Source of the DNA: Spirochaetales bacterium
GTDB taxonomy: Bacteria; Spirochaetota; Spirochaetia; DTKZ01
NCBI GenBank assembly: GCA_017998025.1
Contig: JAGODW010000016.1
Location: 1-12,677, forward strand
Length of the DNA: 12,677 nt
Direction: 5' to 3'
Shown: positions 1 through 6,276 of the stretch, piece after piece
Layout: the number at the start of each line of letters is the position of its first letter
Position numbering within the stretch: position 1 is the stretch's first letter
The notes under the pieces: generated by a model
What the model saw: only the letters and a program-made list of their open reading frames with translations
Database searches by the model: none
What the model was told of the DNA's origin: nothing
Translations under genes and position numbers: made by a program

Positions 1-1012
1 CCACAGTATTTTCGCTAAGCACCCGCTTGTGGCGAATAATCTGTGCAGAGATCGCCTGCATGATTAGAATGGGATTCGTCCCCATGCCGGTACCATAATG
101 AAAGTACTGAGGCATGCCGAAGACCATTATATCATACTTCTTTTTCGCCCAGGGCACATAGGTTCTCTTGTCTGCGATCTCCCAGGATAAAGGCTGGACC
201 TGATCCGCCGCACCGCTGAAAACTGCGATCTGTCGCTGATAGGTATCGAGCACTGCGTCACAGCAGAAAAATTTCTTCCCCATGCGCTTTTCCATATAGT
301 GCCCGATTGCATCAAACTTACTTCGCATGAGGCTGTGCGTACTGACCGGCACGAAGTCAGCTCGGTGCATGACATCAGGAGTATGATGAGATCCTATGCA
401 CTGCCAGTGGGTAATTCCAGTCGCACAATGCTTATATCCGCCTGAATAACCTCCATACGGGTTTCCCAGCACATGCCCAATGAGAACAGCAAGGTCTGCT
501 TCGAATACGTCCTTATTCATGATGACGCGTGCATGGTAGGTATCCTCGTACCCCAGGTCTACAAGGTTGGACCAGTCTTCGCTATCATGGTTCACGATCT
601 GCCTCCTCGGCCAGAAACGCTCGAATATCATATCACCAAGGAGGCTACGGATTTCCTCTTTGGTATTTTTCCTGTGCAGTCCATTGGAGCAGATGAGTTT
701 GATGTCCCCTTCTTCTACGCCAGCTTTGAGACACTCTTCGATGATGATAGGGATGGAAACCTTGCGGTGGGAGTTTTCCTGGGTTCCTCCCTTTACCCGA
801 TCAGGGAATACAATGACCACCTTCGATCCTTTATGTACCTGACGCTGGATGGGCTCTACCCCTATGGGATCGAGGATGGAGTTCCGTGTTGCAGCTTCTA
901 TATCCGATAGAACAGAGGGGTCGGGAACTGTCTCACCAGGGATAAATACATCTGTTGAATCTGGAAGTTCAGCTTCCATCATCCCATGTCCGTATTCGAA
1001 CGAGAGTTTCAT
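1..1012 (-). CDS. LarA-family (DUF2088) nickel-pincer racemase/epimerase homologue, 3' end cut by window edge
   Basis: The first 337 codons are visible; the rest lies beyond the left edge. LarA proteins use a nickel-pincer nucleotide cofactor to racemise lactate or epimerise other 2-hydroxyacids in the cytoplasm. Visible family signatures are a SNGLHRKNTKEE segment (about 109-120), matching the LarA region with catalytic His108, and a YGGYSGGYKHCATGI segment (186-200) with Lys194 at the place of the cofactor-tethering Lys184. His210 lies 16 residues after that lysine, as the nickel ligand His200 does in LarA. The position of the second catalytic His (LarA His174) is Asn184. The start ATG overlaps the TGA of the upstream TIM-like gene (ATGA), with AAAGGAGG at 1022-1029, so the two are translationally coupled. 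Family assignment is firm. The substrate is unknown; a sugar acid or C3 hydroxyacid is plausible. No cofactor-synthesis genes (larB, larC, larE) are visible. Confidence 0.85.
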   Translation of the reverse strand, partial: MKLSFEYGHGMMEAELPDSTDVFIPGETVPDPSVLSDIEAATRNSILDPIGVEPIQRQVHKGSKVVIVFPDRVKGGTQENSHRKVSIPIIIEECLKAGVEEGDIKLICSNGLHRKNTKEEIRSLLGDMIFERFWPRRQIVNHDSEDWSNLVDLGYEDTYHARVIMNKDVFEADLAVLIGHVLGNPYGGYSGGYKHCATGITHWQCIGSHHTPDVMHRADFVPVSTHSLMRSKFDAIGHYMEKRMGKKFFCCDAVLDTYQRQIAVFSGAADQVQPLSWEIADKRTYVPWAKKKYDIMVFGMPQYFHYGTGMGTNPILIMQAISAQIIRHKRVLSENTV

Positions 1013-1950
1013 AACCTTTGTTCCTCCTTTGTGGACGTGAGGTTTTTATGTCCCTTTCTGTATGCATCGATGATCTCGAAGAATTCCTCTGGATAGAATC
1101 CTATTTCACCCTCAAAACGGGTCAATGCGATGAGCCCTCCATCGAGCTCTGAGATCGATCCGATCGATGCAGCATTGTCCTTCTTAAGGCCGCCTCCGTA
1201 TACAAGGGGACAGCTTGTGATTCTTTTTATATCCGCTGCGATACCGGCAATCTCATCGGCTGCAGGCGGAGTTTTCCCAGGGCCAATAGCCCAGATAGGT
1301 TCATACGCGAGGACAATTCTTGACATGTCTACCTCTGCCAAACCCTCTTCAATTTGACGGCACAGTACAGAGATACGTTCAGAGACCTGTTCATATCTTT
1401 CTCCAATGCAGAAGAGTACACGGAGACCCGCTCGAATTGCAGCTCTTATCTGCATGTTAAGCAGGAGGGAAACAGCATGCTCTGCTGCTTCGGGTTTTGC
1501 TCCCGCAAGCATCATCAGGTTGAGCATAGACCGACGCTCTTCGCTATGACCGATTATAGTCCATGTGCAACCGAGGTGGCGCATCGCGTGCGCAGGGCGA
1601 AAGCTTGTGAATGCACCAAAATTACCCTTTGGTGCAGTATCTTCATAGTGCACACTCTGACAGCCAACCTCAAGCAGGTTGCCATCTGGAAGCTCATTCC
1701 TTTTAGAAAGTCCTCCTCCGAACGAGGGACTTTCCTTTGAAAATAACGCGTTTACTGCACCGATAATATGTGCCTCCGGGAAAAAAGCAGCGAGGGAAAA
1801 TTCACCTTTTAACCCAGGCTGCTGCTCAAGGCCTTCCTTTAGGGTATTTGCAATGAATCCTCCCCATTCTCGTGGGGGAGCAAGCCTGTTTACTCCTCCA
1901 ACCTCAGGAGGAATATCGAACCGCTTCAAATTGAGAAAAAGGTATTTCAT
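1009..1950 (-). CDS. Divergent triosephosphate isomerase-family protein (313 aa)
   Basis: This is a TIM-barrel aldose-ketose isomerase homologue. The three catalytic positions of TPI are present: Lys9 in LNLK, His135 in IIGHSE and Glu217 in AYEPIWAIGPGKTP, the loop-6 lid. It is about 60 residues longer than a housekeeping TPI. Extra sequence lies before residue 95 and in the SMLNLMMLAGAKPEAAEH segment after the histidine. The phosphate-gripping parts of TPI are changed. Loop 7 reads YGGGLK (251-256) where TPI has YGGSVK. Loop 8 reads DGGLIALTRF (270-279) where TPI has DGxLVGGASL, so the Gly-Gly pair is lost and Arg278 is gained. Catalysis is therefore probably kept on a substrate other than glyceraldehyde-3-phosphate. 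The start at 1950 is chosen because AGAAGGAG sits 5 nt upstream; an in-frame start at 1980 has no such site. It is the first gene of the divergent unit and is coupled to the LarA homologue. An erythrulose-phosphate isomerase-like role is an alternative. Confidence 0.85.
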   Translation of the reverse strand: MKYLFLNLKRFDIPPEVGGVNRLAPPREWGGFIANTLKEGLEQQPGLKGEFSLAAFFPEAHIIGAVNALFSKESPSFGGGLSKRNELPDGNLLEVGCQSVHYEDTAPKGNFGAFTSFRPAHAMRHLGCTWTIIGHSEERRSMLNLMMLAGAKPEAAEHAVSLLLNMQIRAAIRAGLRVLFCIGERYEQVSERISVLCRQIEEGLAEVDMSRIVLAYEPIWAIGPGKTPPAADEIAGIAADIKRITSCPLVYGGGLKKDNAASIGSISELDGGLIALTRFEGEIGFYPEEFFEIIDAYRKGHKNLTSTKEEQRL

Positions 1951-1955
1951 TAGCG

Positions 1956-1963
1956 CTCCTTCT
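1956..1963 (-). promoter_or_regulatory. Ribosome binding site fixing the TIM-like start
   Basis: AGAAGGAG on the minus strand lies 5 nt before the ATG at 1950. The longer in-frame start at 1980 lacks a comparable site, so this element decides the start of the TIM-like gene. Confidence 0.8.
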
Positions 1964-2007
1964 ATGCAAATTTTTTGCAATTATTTTCATCATTATTTCA
2001 TTTTTAG

Positions 2008-2036
2008 AGTGTAAATCATGATTTATTACTTGTAAA
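2008..2036 (-). promoter_or_regulatory. Candidate promoter for the TIM-like/LarA-like unit
   Basis: On the minus strand a TTTACA -35-like hexamer (2031-2036) is followed, after a 17-nt spacer, by TACACT (2008-2013), which matches the -10 consensus at 4 of 6 positions. The palindrome at 2012-2025 lies across the spacer and the edge of the -10, a position where a bound repressor would block transcription. The region is A+T-rich, so chance matches are likely. Confidence 0.35.
2012..2025. promoter_or_regulatory. Perfect 14-bp palindrome, candidate operator
   Basis: TAAATCATGATTTA is a perfect inverted repeat with no spacer, placed inside the candidate minus-strand promoter and upstream of the divergent plus-strand one. 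Symmetric sites of this size are typical of dimeric regulators. It lacks the central CG step usual for LacI-family operators, so the encoded LacI protein may not be its partner. Confidence 0.4.
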
Positions 2037-2067
2037 GAAAAATAGTTAATAAAATGAAAATATTTGC

Positions 2068-2096
2068 TTGACAGAGTTGAAAAGTGGATTGATACT
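2068..2096 (+). promoter_or_regulatory. Candidate sigma-70-type promoter of the ABC/PGI/PFK/lacI operon
   Basis: A consensus -35 TTGACA at 2068-2073 is followed after 17 nt by GATACT (2091-2096), a 4 of 6 match to TATAAT. A second reading, TACTAT at 2093-2098, would have a 19-nt spacer. It lies about 57 bp before the first gene and nothing else upstream could serve the operon. The exact -10 is uncertain. Confidence 0.55.
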
Positions 2097-2141
2097 ATTC
2101 ACATTAGAATGAGCTGTGAAACTTATTTCATTTTTTGCAAG

Positions 2142-2147
2142 AAGGAG
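2142..2147 (+). promoter_or_regulatory. Ribosome binding site fixing the permease start
   Basis: AAGGAG lies 5 nt before the ATG at 2153. An upstream in-frame TTG at 2135 has no Shine-Dalgarno sequence and would put this site inside the gene, so the ATG is preferred. Confidence 0.8.
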
Positions 2148-2152
2148 ATTGT

Positions 2153-2992
2153 ATGGCAGTTCCCATGAACCGTTCCAATCCACAGCCAGAAGATCAAACA
2201 CCTACAAAAAACAAAAAACGAAAGCTCAAGGATTTCAGCGATGGCTCCCGGCAAACAAGGACCTTACTCAATGCGGTCTCGATCCTTATCGGTTTCTTTA
2301 TCTGGTATTTAATCACTCGTATACCTTCCATTAATACATTTCTTGCAAGCCCTAAACAGGTGTACGGTGCGCTGATTTCGGAATCAGCAGCAGATGGCAG
2401 GTTTTTTAAGGATATTTCGATTTCTCTCCAGCGTATCCTTATAGGATTTGGTGTAGCCTTTGTCGCATCGATCCCTATCGCCTTCCTTATGGGCTGGTAC
2501 CCAAAAGTACGCAGTATCGTAGAACCCTGGATTCAATTCTTCAGGACTATTCCTCCCATTGCCTTGATTCCGCTCGTCATCCTTGCGATGGGTTTGGGAG
2601 AGATGCCCAAATACACGATCATCTTTATCGCAGCCTTTTTAGTTATGGTGGTTACGATTTATCAGGGCATCAAGGAAGTGGACAAGACTCTCATAAAAGC
2701 TGCCTATACCATGGGTGCATCGGACAGGGATATTTTCTGGGACATCATGATCCCCGCATCCTTCCCATTTATCCTTGTCGGCGCACGGCTTGGTATGGCT
2801 GCTTCACTTACTACATTGATCGCCGCAGAACTCACCGGTACAACCTTCGGACTTGGTGCACGCATCCAGGGAGCTCAGCAGTTCATGGATACTGCGATCG
2901 TACTCCTCGGCATCATCACCATCGGAATCATTGGTTTTATGCTCGACAAGCTGCTGCTCCTCGTCGAGAAAAAACTGACCCGCTGGAAATAA
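2153..2992 (+). CDS. NitT/TauT-family ABC importer, inner-membrane permease (279 aa)
   Basis: This is the membrane subunit of an importer of the nitrate/taurine/sulfonate class (SsuC/TauC/NrtB relatives). After a basic, hydrophilic N-terminal tail of about 37 residues come hydrophobic segments at about 38-57, 95-114, 134-148, 155-170, 205-226 and 247-272. The EAA-type loop that docks the ATPase is visible at 183-201, AAYTMGASDRDIFWDIMIP, with its conserved Gly and the closing I-x-P. It is the first gene of the plus-strand operon; the ATPase gene starts 16 nt after its stop. The family includes importers for sulfonates, nitrate, bicarbonate, thiamine precursors and aromatics. The sequence alone does not name the substrate, but small anions and sulfonates dominate. 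Confidence 0.9.
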   Translation: MAVPMNRSNPQPEDQTPTKNKKRKLKDFSDGSRQTRTLLNAVSILIGFFIWYLITRIPSINTFLASPKQVYGALISESAADGRFFKDISISLQRILIGFGVAFVASIPIAFLMGWYPKVRSIVEPWIQFFRTIPPIALIPLVILAMGLGEMPKYTIIFIAAFLVMVVTIYQGIKEVDKTLIKAAYTMGASDRDIFWDIMIPASFPFILVGARLGMAASLTTLIAAELTGTTFGLGARIQGAQQFMDTAIVLLGIITIGIIGFMLDKLLLLVEKKLTRWK

Positions 2993-3008
2993 ACGAGGAA
3001 CACCACAT

Positions 3009-3812
3009 ATGGAAAACAGTATCATCAAGATCGAAAACGTCCACAAAGAATACAAGGTGCCTGATGGCAAGAATGTAAAAGCCCTCGATGGTGTTTCTCT
3101 CGAAATCGGAAAGAACGAATTTGTCTGCCTTGTAGGACCTTCAGGCTGTGGCAAGACAACGCTCCTCAATATTGTAGCCGGGCTTGAACCCTTTGATAGC
3201 GGTAGAGTGACCATGCACGATGAAGAGATCATTGGGCCAGGATCTGATCGGGGAGTTATCTTTCAGCAGTATGCCCTCTTTCCCTGGATGACAGTCCGAA
3301 AAAATATCGAATACGGCATGAAATTTTTACGCAGTCCTGACGGAGGTATTCGGTACGATGCAGAAAAAAAACGCGAGGTTGCCGAGTACTATATTAAGAT
3401 GGTCAACCTTTCGGGATTTGAGGACAGCTATCCGAAAGCACTCTCGGGCGGTATGAAGCAGCGTGTGGCTATCGCCCGGGCTTATGCGCAGAATCCGGAA
3501 GTGTTGCTGATGGACGAGCCTTTTGGTGCACTCGATGCACAGACACGGGCACAGCTGCAGGAAGACCTATTGCATACGTGGGAAACAGAAAAGAAAACCG
3601 TGCTTTTTATCACGCACGATGTCGATGAGGCGGTCCTTCTTGCAACGAGAGTTGTCATTTTGAGTGCACGGCCAGGAAGAATAAAAGAAATTGTCGATAT
3701 CGATCTACCTTATCCCAGGACACAGGCAACCAAGATGGAGGACGAATTTATCAAATATAGAAACTATATCTGGGATACCGTCTACAAAATGTTCCTGGAA
3801 TTCAGAAAGTAA
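3009..3812 (+). CDS. NitT/TauT-family ABC importer, ATPase (267 aa)
   Basis: This cytoplasmic ATP-binding subunit partners the preceding permease. All nucleotide-binding motifs are intact: Walker A GPSGCGKT (43-50), Q-loop FQQYALFPW (85-93), signature LSGGMKQR (145-152), Walker B VLLMDEP (165-171), D-loop GALD (173-176) and the switch histidine in FITHDVDEA (200-208). The motif arrangement is that of SsuB/TauB/NrtD-type ATPases, and 267 residues is the usual length. GAGG at 2995-2998 lies 10 nt before the ATG, a rather long spacing. With the permease and the secreted binding protein it makes a complete importer. Confidence 0.93.
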   Translation: MENSIIKIENVHKEYKVPDGKNVKALDGVSLEIGKNEFVCLVGPSGCGKTTLLNIVAGLEPFDSGRVTMHDEEIIGPGSDRGVIFQQYALFPWMTVRKNIEYGMKFLRSPDGGIRYDAEKKREVAEYYIKMVNLSGFEDSYPKALSGGMKQRVAIARAYAQNPEVLLMDEPFGALDAQTRAQLQEDLLHTWETEKKTVLFITHDVDEAVLLATRVVILSARPGRIKEIVDIDLPYPRTQATKMEDEFIKYRNYIWDTVYKMFLEFRK

Positions 3813-3857
3813 GGTGTAAACCTGAAAAAATATAAATACTCTGAAGGAGGAGTAAGC

Positions 3858-4967
3858 ATGAAACGGTTGATAGTTTTAGTTTTCCTTGCGTTCTTAGCAT
3901 TTAGCGCTATAGCAGCAGATTCTGCCACGGTGCGTGTCGGTATTCATGCGAATGAGGGTGGAGCAACCCTTGCTGCAGTAGCACAGGAAAAAGGCTTTTT
4001 CAAGAAATATGGGATCAATCCGGTATTTATCATTGTGGAGAGTGGGCCTGCTGAAATGACCGCTATGCGCGCCGACAGAAGAACCCTAGACATTGGATAC
4101 ATCGGTGCCGGTGTTGCATGGAATCCTATCGATGGGGCAGGCAATCAGTTGTCGTTTGTCTTTCTCGACTGCCTCAGCAATTCGGAAATGCTCCTTGCAA
4201 AGAAAGGGATTTTTACCGATGCAAATAGGAATGGGAAATATGACTTTGAAGAACTCTACGAGGGATTAAAAGGCCAGACTGTATACATAGAAGTGGGAAC
4301 AACACCGGGCGGTTGGTTCAAGAATCTACTTGAATTGATCAATGCAAATAAACCAAATGCCGATAAACTCTGGATTTCCTGCGAGACCTCATCCTATCTT
4401 GCAGGATATATAGCCCCTAATAGTAACCCTGCAAACAGGGTTACGGTAGTCAACACACTCAATTCAAACCTCCCTGCCGGTATGGCCTCCGGCGGTATGA
4501 AAGTCGTTGCAGGGTTTTCTCCCGCTACTATTACGATACTTAAGACAAATAAAGAAGTCGAAAAGATTGCGACCACGGTAAGTCACTTCCCTCCTGAGAA
4601 AATCTTCCCCAACACGTGGGTTGCGAGCGACAAATGGCTTGCTGAAAATCCTCAAGTAGCACAAAACTTCATTAATGCACTCCTTGAAGCAGCCGTCTGG
4701 AGAGCTGAGAATATCGACCAAGCGATGCGTGCTGGTGAGCGTCTTTGCCAGAGGCCGGTGAACTCATTTGATCCGATCAATCAAGTGTTCCCTGCAAAGA
4801 ATGATTACCTCTCCTGGTTTGCATCCCGAGATTCTCTGGGATATAAATACATGAAATCCCTCTATGACAGCAAGGTTCCGAATGTTCCTAAAGGTAACCC
4901 GATTAATCCGTTCGAAAAGGCCTTTAACGACAGTTTCTTGCTCGAAAGTTTAAAACTCTTGAAATAG
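3858..4967 (+). CDS. Periplasmic substrate-binding protein of the NitT/TauT ABC importer (369 aa)
   Basis: This is a secreted binding protein of the NMT1/SsuA/TauA type. Residues 1-20 form a classic signal peptide (MKR, a hydrophobic core, then AIA-AD), with no cysteine for lipid attachment. It therefore acts as a free periplasmic protein, which points to a diderm host. The mature protein opens with VRVGIHANEGGATLAAVAQEKGFFKKYGI, the usual first strand and helix of the family, followed by a GAGVAW segment near 84-88. An unusual feature is DANRNGKYDFEE (121-132), which fits a 12-residue EF-hand-like calcium loop. AAGGAGG at 3844-3850 lies 7 nt before the ATG. The 45-nt gap after the ATPase gene shows no convincing promoter. 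A perfect 9-bp hairpin lies inside the gene at 4423-4444. The ligand is unknown; a sulfonated or other anionic sugar is inferred from the neighbouring enzymes. Confidence 0.88.
   Translation: MKRLIVLVFLAFLAFSAIAADSATVRVGIHANEGGATLAAVAQEKGFFKKYGINPVFIIVESGPAEMTAMRADRRTLDIGYIGAGVAWNPIDGAGNQLSFVFLDCLSNSEMLLAKKGIFTDANRNGKYDFEELYEGLKGQTVYIEVGTTPGGWFKNLLELINANKPNADKLWISCETSSYLAGYIAPNSNPANRVTVVNTLNSNLPAGMASGGMKVVAGFSPATITILKTNKEVEKIATTVSHFPPEKIFPNTWVASDKWLAENPQVAQNFINALLEAAVWRAENIDQAMRAGERLCQRPVNSFDPINQVFPAKNDYLSWFASRDSLGYKYMKSLYDSKVPNVPKGNPINPFEKAFNDSFLLESLKLLK
4423..4444 (+). other. Perfect 9-bp inverted repeat inside the binding-protein gene
   Basis: GTAACCCTG and its exact complement CAGGGTTAC flank a 4-nt CAAA loop within codons of the substrate-binding protein. 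It has no following T-run, so it is not an intrinsic terminator. It may pause ribosomes or stabilise mRNA, or it may be chance. Confidence 0.5.
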
Positions 4968-4974
4968 AAGGAAT

Positions 4975-6276
4975 ATGAACCTATACTTCAATCTTCAAAA
5001 CAGCCATATCAGTCCAGCAAAAACTCAGAGAGCTATCCTTAATAACAGGAAACTGATCGAGCAGGCCCAACAAGGGGAAATCTGGAATGATCATTGGCTT
5101 GGATGGTTTTCAGTAAGCGACGCAGCCCCAGAAAAGGCTGTCACCGCCATTCAAGAGGAAGTCAAGCGAGTCTGGCAGAAAACCACAACGATGATTGTAA
5201 TAGGCATCGGTGGATCGAATCGCGGTGCAAAGGCAGCCATTAAGGCGCTGTGCCGGAAAATCCATTCACCGACCCGGATCGTGTGGGCAGGAGATTCCCT
5301 TTCAAGCGCTGTACTCAAGGATGTTATCGAGATAGTCCGAAACGATTCGGTCATGCTCACCGTTATTGCAAAGGACTTTAAGACGCTGGAGCCAGGCATC
5401 GCATTTCGTATGCTGCGGCAAGAGCTCATCACAAAATATGGTACTACCTATGCCTCGCGCATTGTCGTTATCGGTAGCTATGGCAAAGGGCAGCTCTACG
5501 AAATTGCGCAAGCCCACGGCTATCGTTTCCTCGAGTTTCCTGAATCAATTGGAGGGAGATTCTCAGTGCTTTCGAATGTAGGTCTTTTCCCCATGGCTGT
5601 CGCCGGTGTCGATATTACTCGCTTATTGCAGGGAGCGGCAGCCATGGAAATGGAACTCAAGAAGACGGATGTGGCCCAAAACCCTGCGGTACAGTACGCA
5701 ATGAACCGAAACATCCTTTTTTCAAAGGGATTCGGGATCGAAAGTCTTGTTGTATTCGAACCTGACCTTGTCCCCTTTGCAAAGTGGTGGACACAGCTCT
5801 TTGCCGAAACGGAAGGTAAAACATCCAATGCGGTTTTCCCTACTTATTTTACCTATTCAGAGGATCTCCATGCCGTGGGACAGTATGTACAGCAGGGGCG
5901 ACGCTGCATTACGGAGACCTTCCTTGGCGTGTTCCATAAAAACCCAGAACTCATGATCGAACCTTCGATAAACCTTGTCGATGGCTTTTCCTACCTCGAC
6001 CGAACACGCTTCGATGAGCTCAATCAGGCTGTTTATGCGGCTGCTCTAAAAGCACATGCAGAGGATGGAGTTCCCTGTCAGGAGATCAGAGTGAACGGAA
6101 TCGAGGAAGAAACGCTCGGTGAGCTCTTCTATTTTTTTATGTTTGCCTGCTATGTTTCAGCCTCGCTCATCAAGGTAAATCCCTTTACGCAGGATGGGGT
6201 AGAAAACTATAAAAAAGCAATGCAGGAGCTTTTGAGAAGCGGACAACAGAAAACTTCAGAGGATGCATGTCAATGA
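4975..6276 (+). CDS. Glucose-6-phosphate isomerase-family protein with altered phosphate site (433 aa)
   Basis: This homologue of Bacillus-type phosphoglucose isomerase has near-normal length. Catalytic-site segments are kept: GGRFSV with Arg195, AETEGK with Glu280, DLHAVGQYVQQG with His299, and NPFTQDGVENYK with Lys413. An aldose-ketose isomerase reaction is therefore expected. The residues that hold the sugar phosphate differ. The usual SKSGTTTE loop (SKTFTT in mammals) reads AKDFKTLE at 132-139, and GGSYLGA reads GGSNRGA at 79-85. The substrate is thus likely a glucose-6-phosphate analogue with a different terminal group. The gene starts 8 nt after the binding-protein stop; AAGGA lies only 2 nt before the ATG, which is tight. 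Its stop overlaps the next gene. It is very unlikely to be the cell's only PGI, given its divergence and its place behind a transporter. Confidence 0.9.
   Translation: MNLYFNLQNSHISPAKTQRAILNNRKLIEQAQQGEIWNDHWLGWFSVSDAAPEKAVTAIQEEVKRVWQKTTTMIVIGIGGSNRGAKAAIKALCRKIHSPTRIVWAGDSLSSAVLKDVIEIVRNDSVMLTVIAKDFKTLEPGIAFRMLRQELITKYGTTYASRIVVIGSYGKGQLYEIAQAHGYRFLEFPESIGGRFSVLSNVGLFPMAVAGVDITRLLQGAAAMEMELKKTDVAQNPAVQYAMNRNILFSKGFGIESLVVFEPDLVPFAKWWTQLFAETEGKTSNAVFPTYFTYSEDLHAVGQYVQQGRRCITETFLGVFHKNPELMIEPSINLVDGFSYLDRTRFDELNQAVYAAALKAHAEDGVPCQEIRVNGIEEETLGELFYFFMFACYVSASLIKVNPFTQDGVENYKKAMQELLRSGQQKTSEDACQ

Larger units (their letters stand above)
1951..2152. promoter_or_regulatory. Divergent intergenic control region between the TIM/LarA and ABC/PGI/PFK units
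   Basis: This strongly A+T-rich gap of about 200 bp separates two head-to-head transcription units that probably serve one pathway. It holds the plus-strand promoter candidate at 2068-2096, a minus-strand promoter candidate at 2008-2036, a perfect 14-bp palindrome at 2012-2025 and repeated copies of a TATTTTCATTTT-like motif. No small gene is apparent in it. The LacI-family regulator at the end of the plus-strand operon is the obvious candidate to act here; that is inferred from context. Confidence 0.6.

Noticed and set aside
473..910. A 145-codon open frame on the plus strand
   Set aside because: It lies entirely opposite the LarA-family gene, whose frame shows conserved motifs and a strong ribosome site. 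The plus-strand frame has no recognisable domain or start signal.
1354..1740. A 128-codon plus-strand open frame, cysteine-rich in translation
   Set aside because: It is antisense to the TIM-like gene, has no ribosome site, and its composition is that of a shadow frame.
2804..3232. A 142-codon minus-strand open frame spanning the permease/ATPase junction
   Set aside because: It is the complement of two well-supported ABC genes, including the Walker A region, and has no family resemblance.
3813..3857. Possible separate promoter or attenuator before the binding-protein gene
   Set aside because: The gap is A+T-rich, with only a 4-bp stem and no paired -35/-10. It is best read as an operon spacer with a strong ribosome site.
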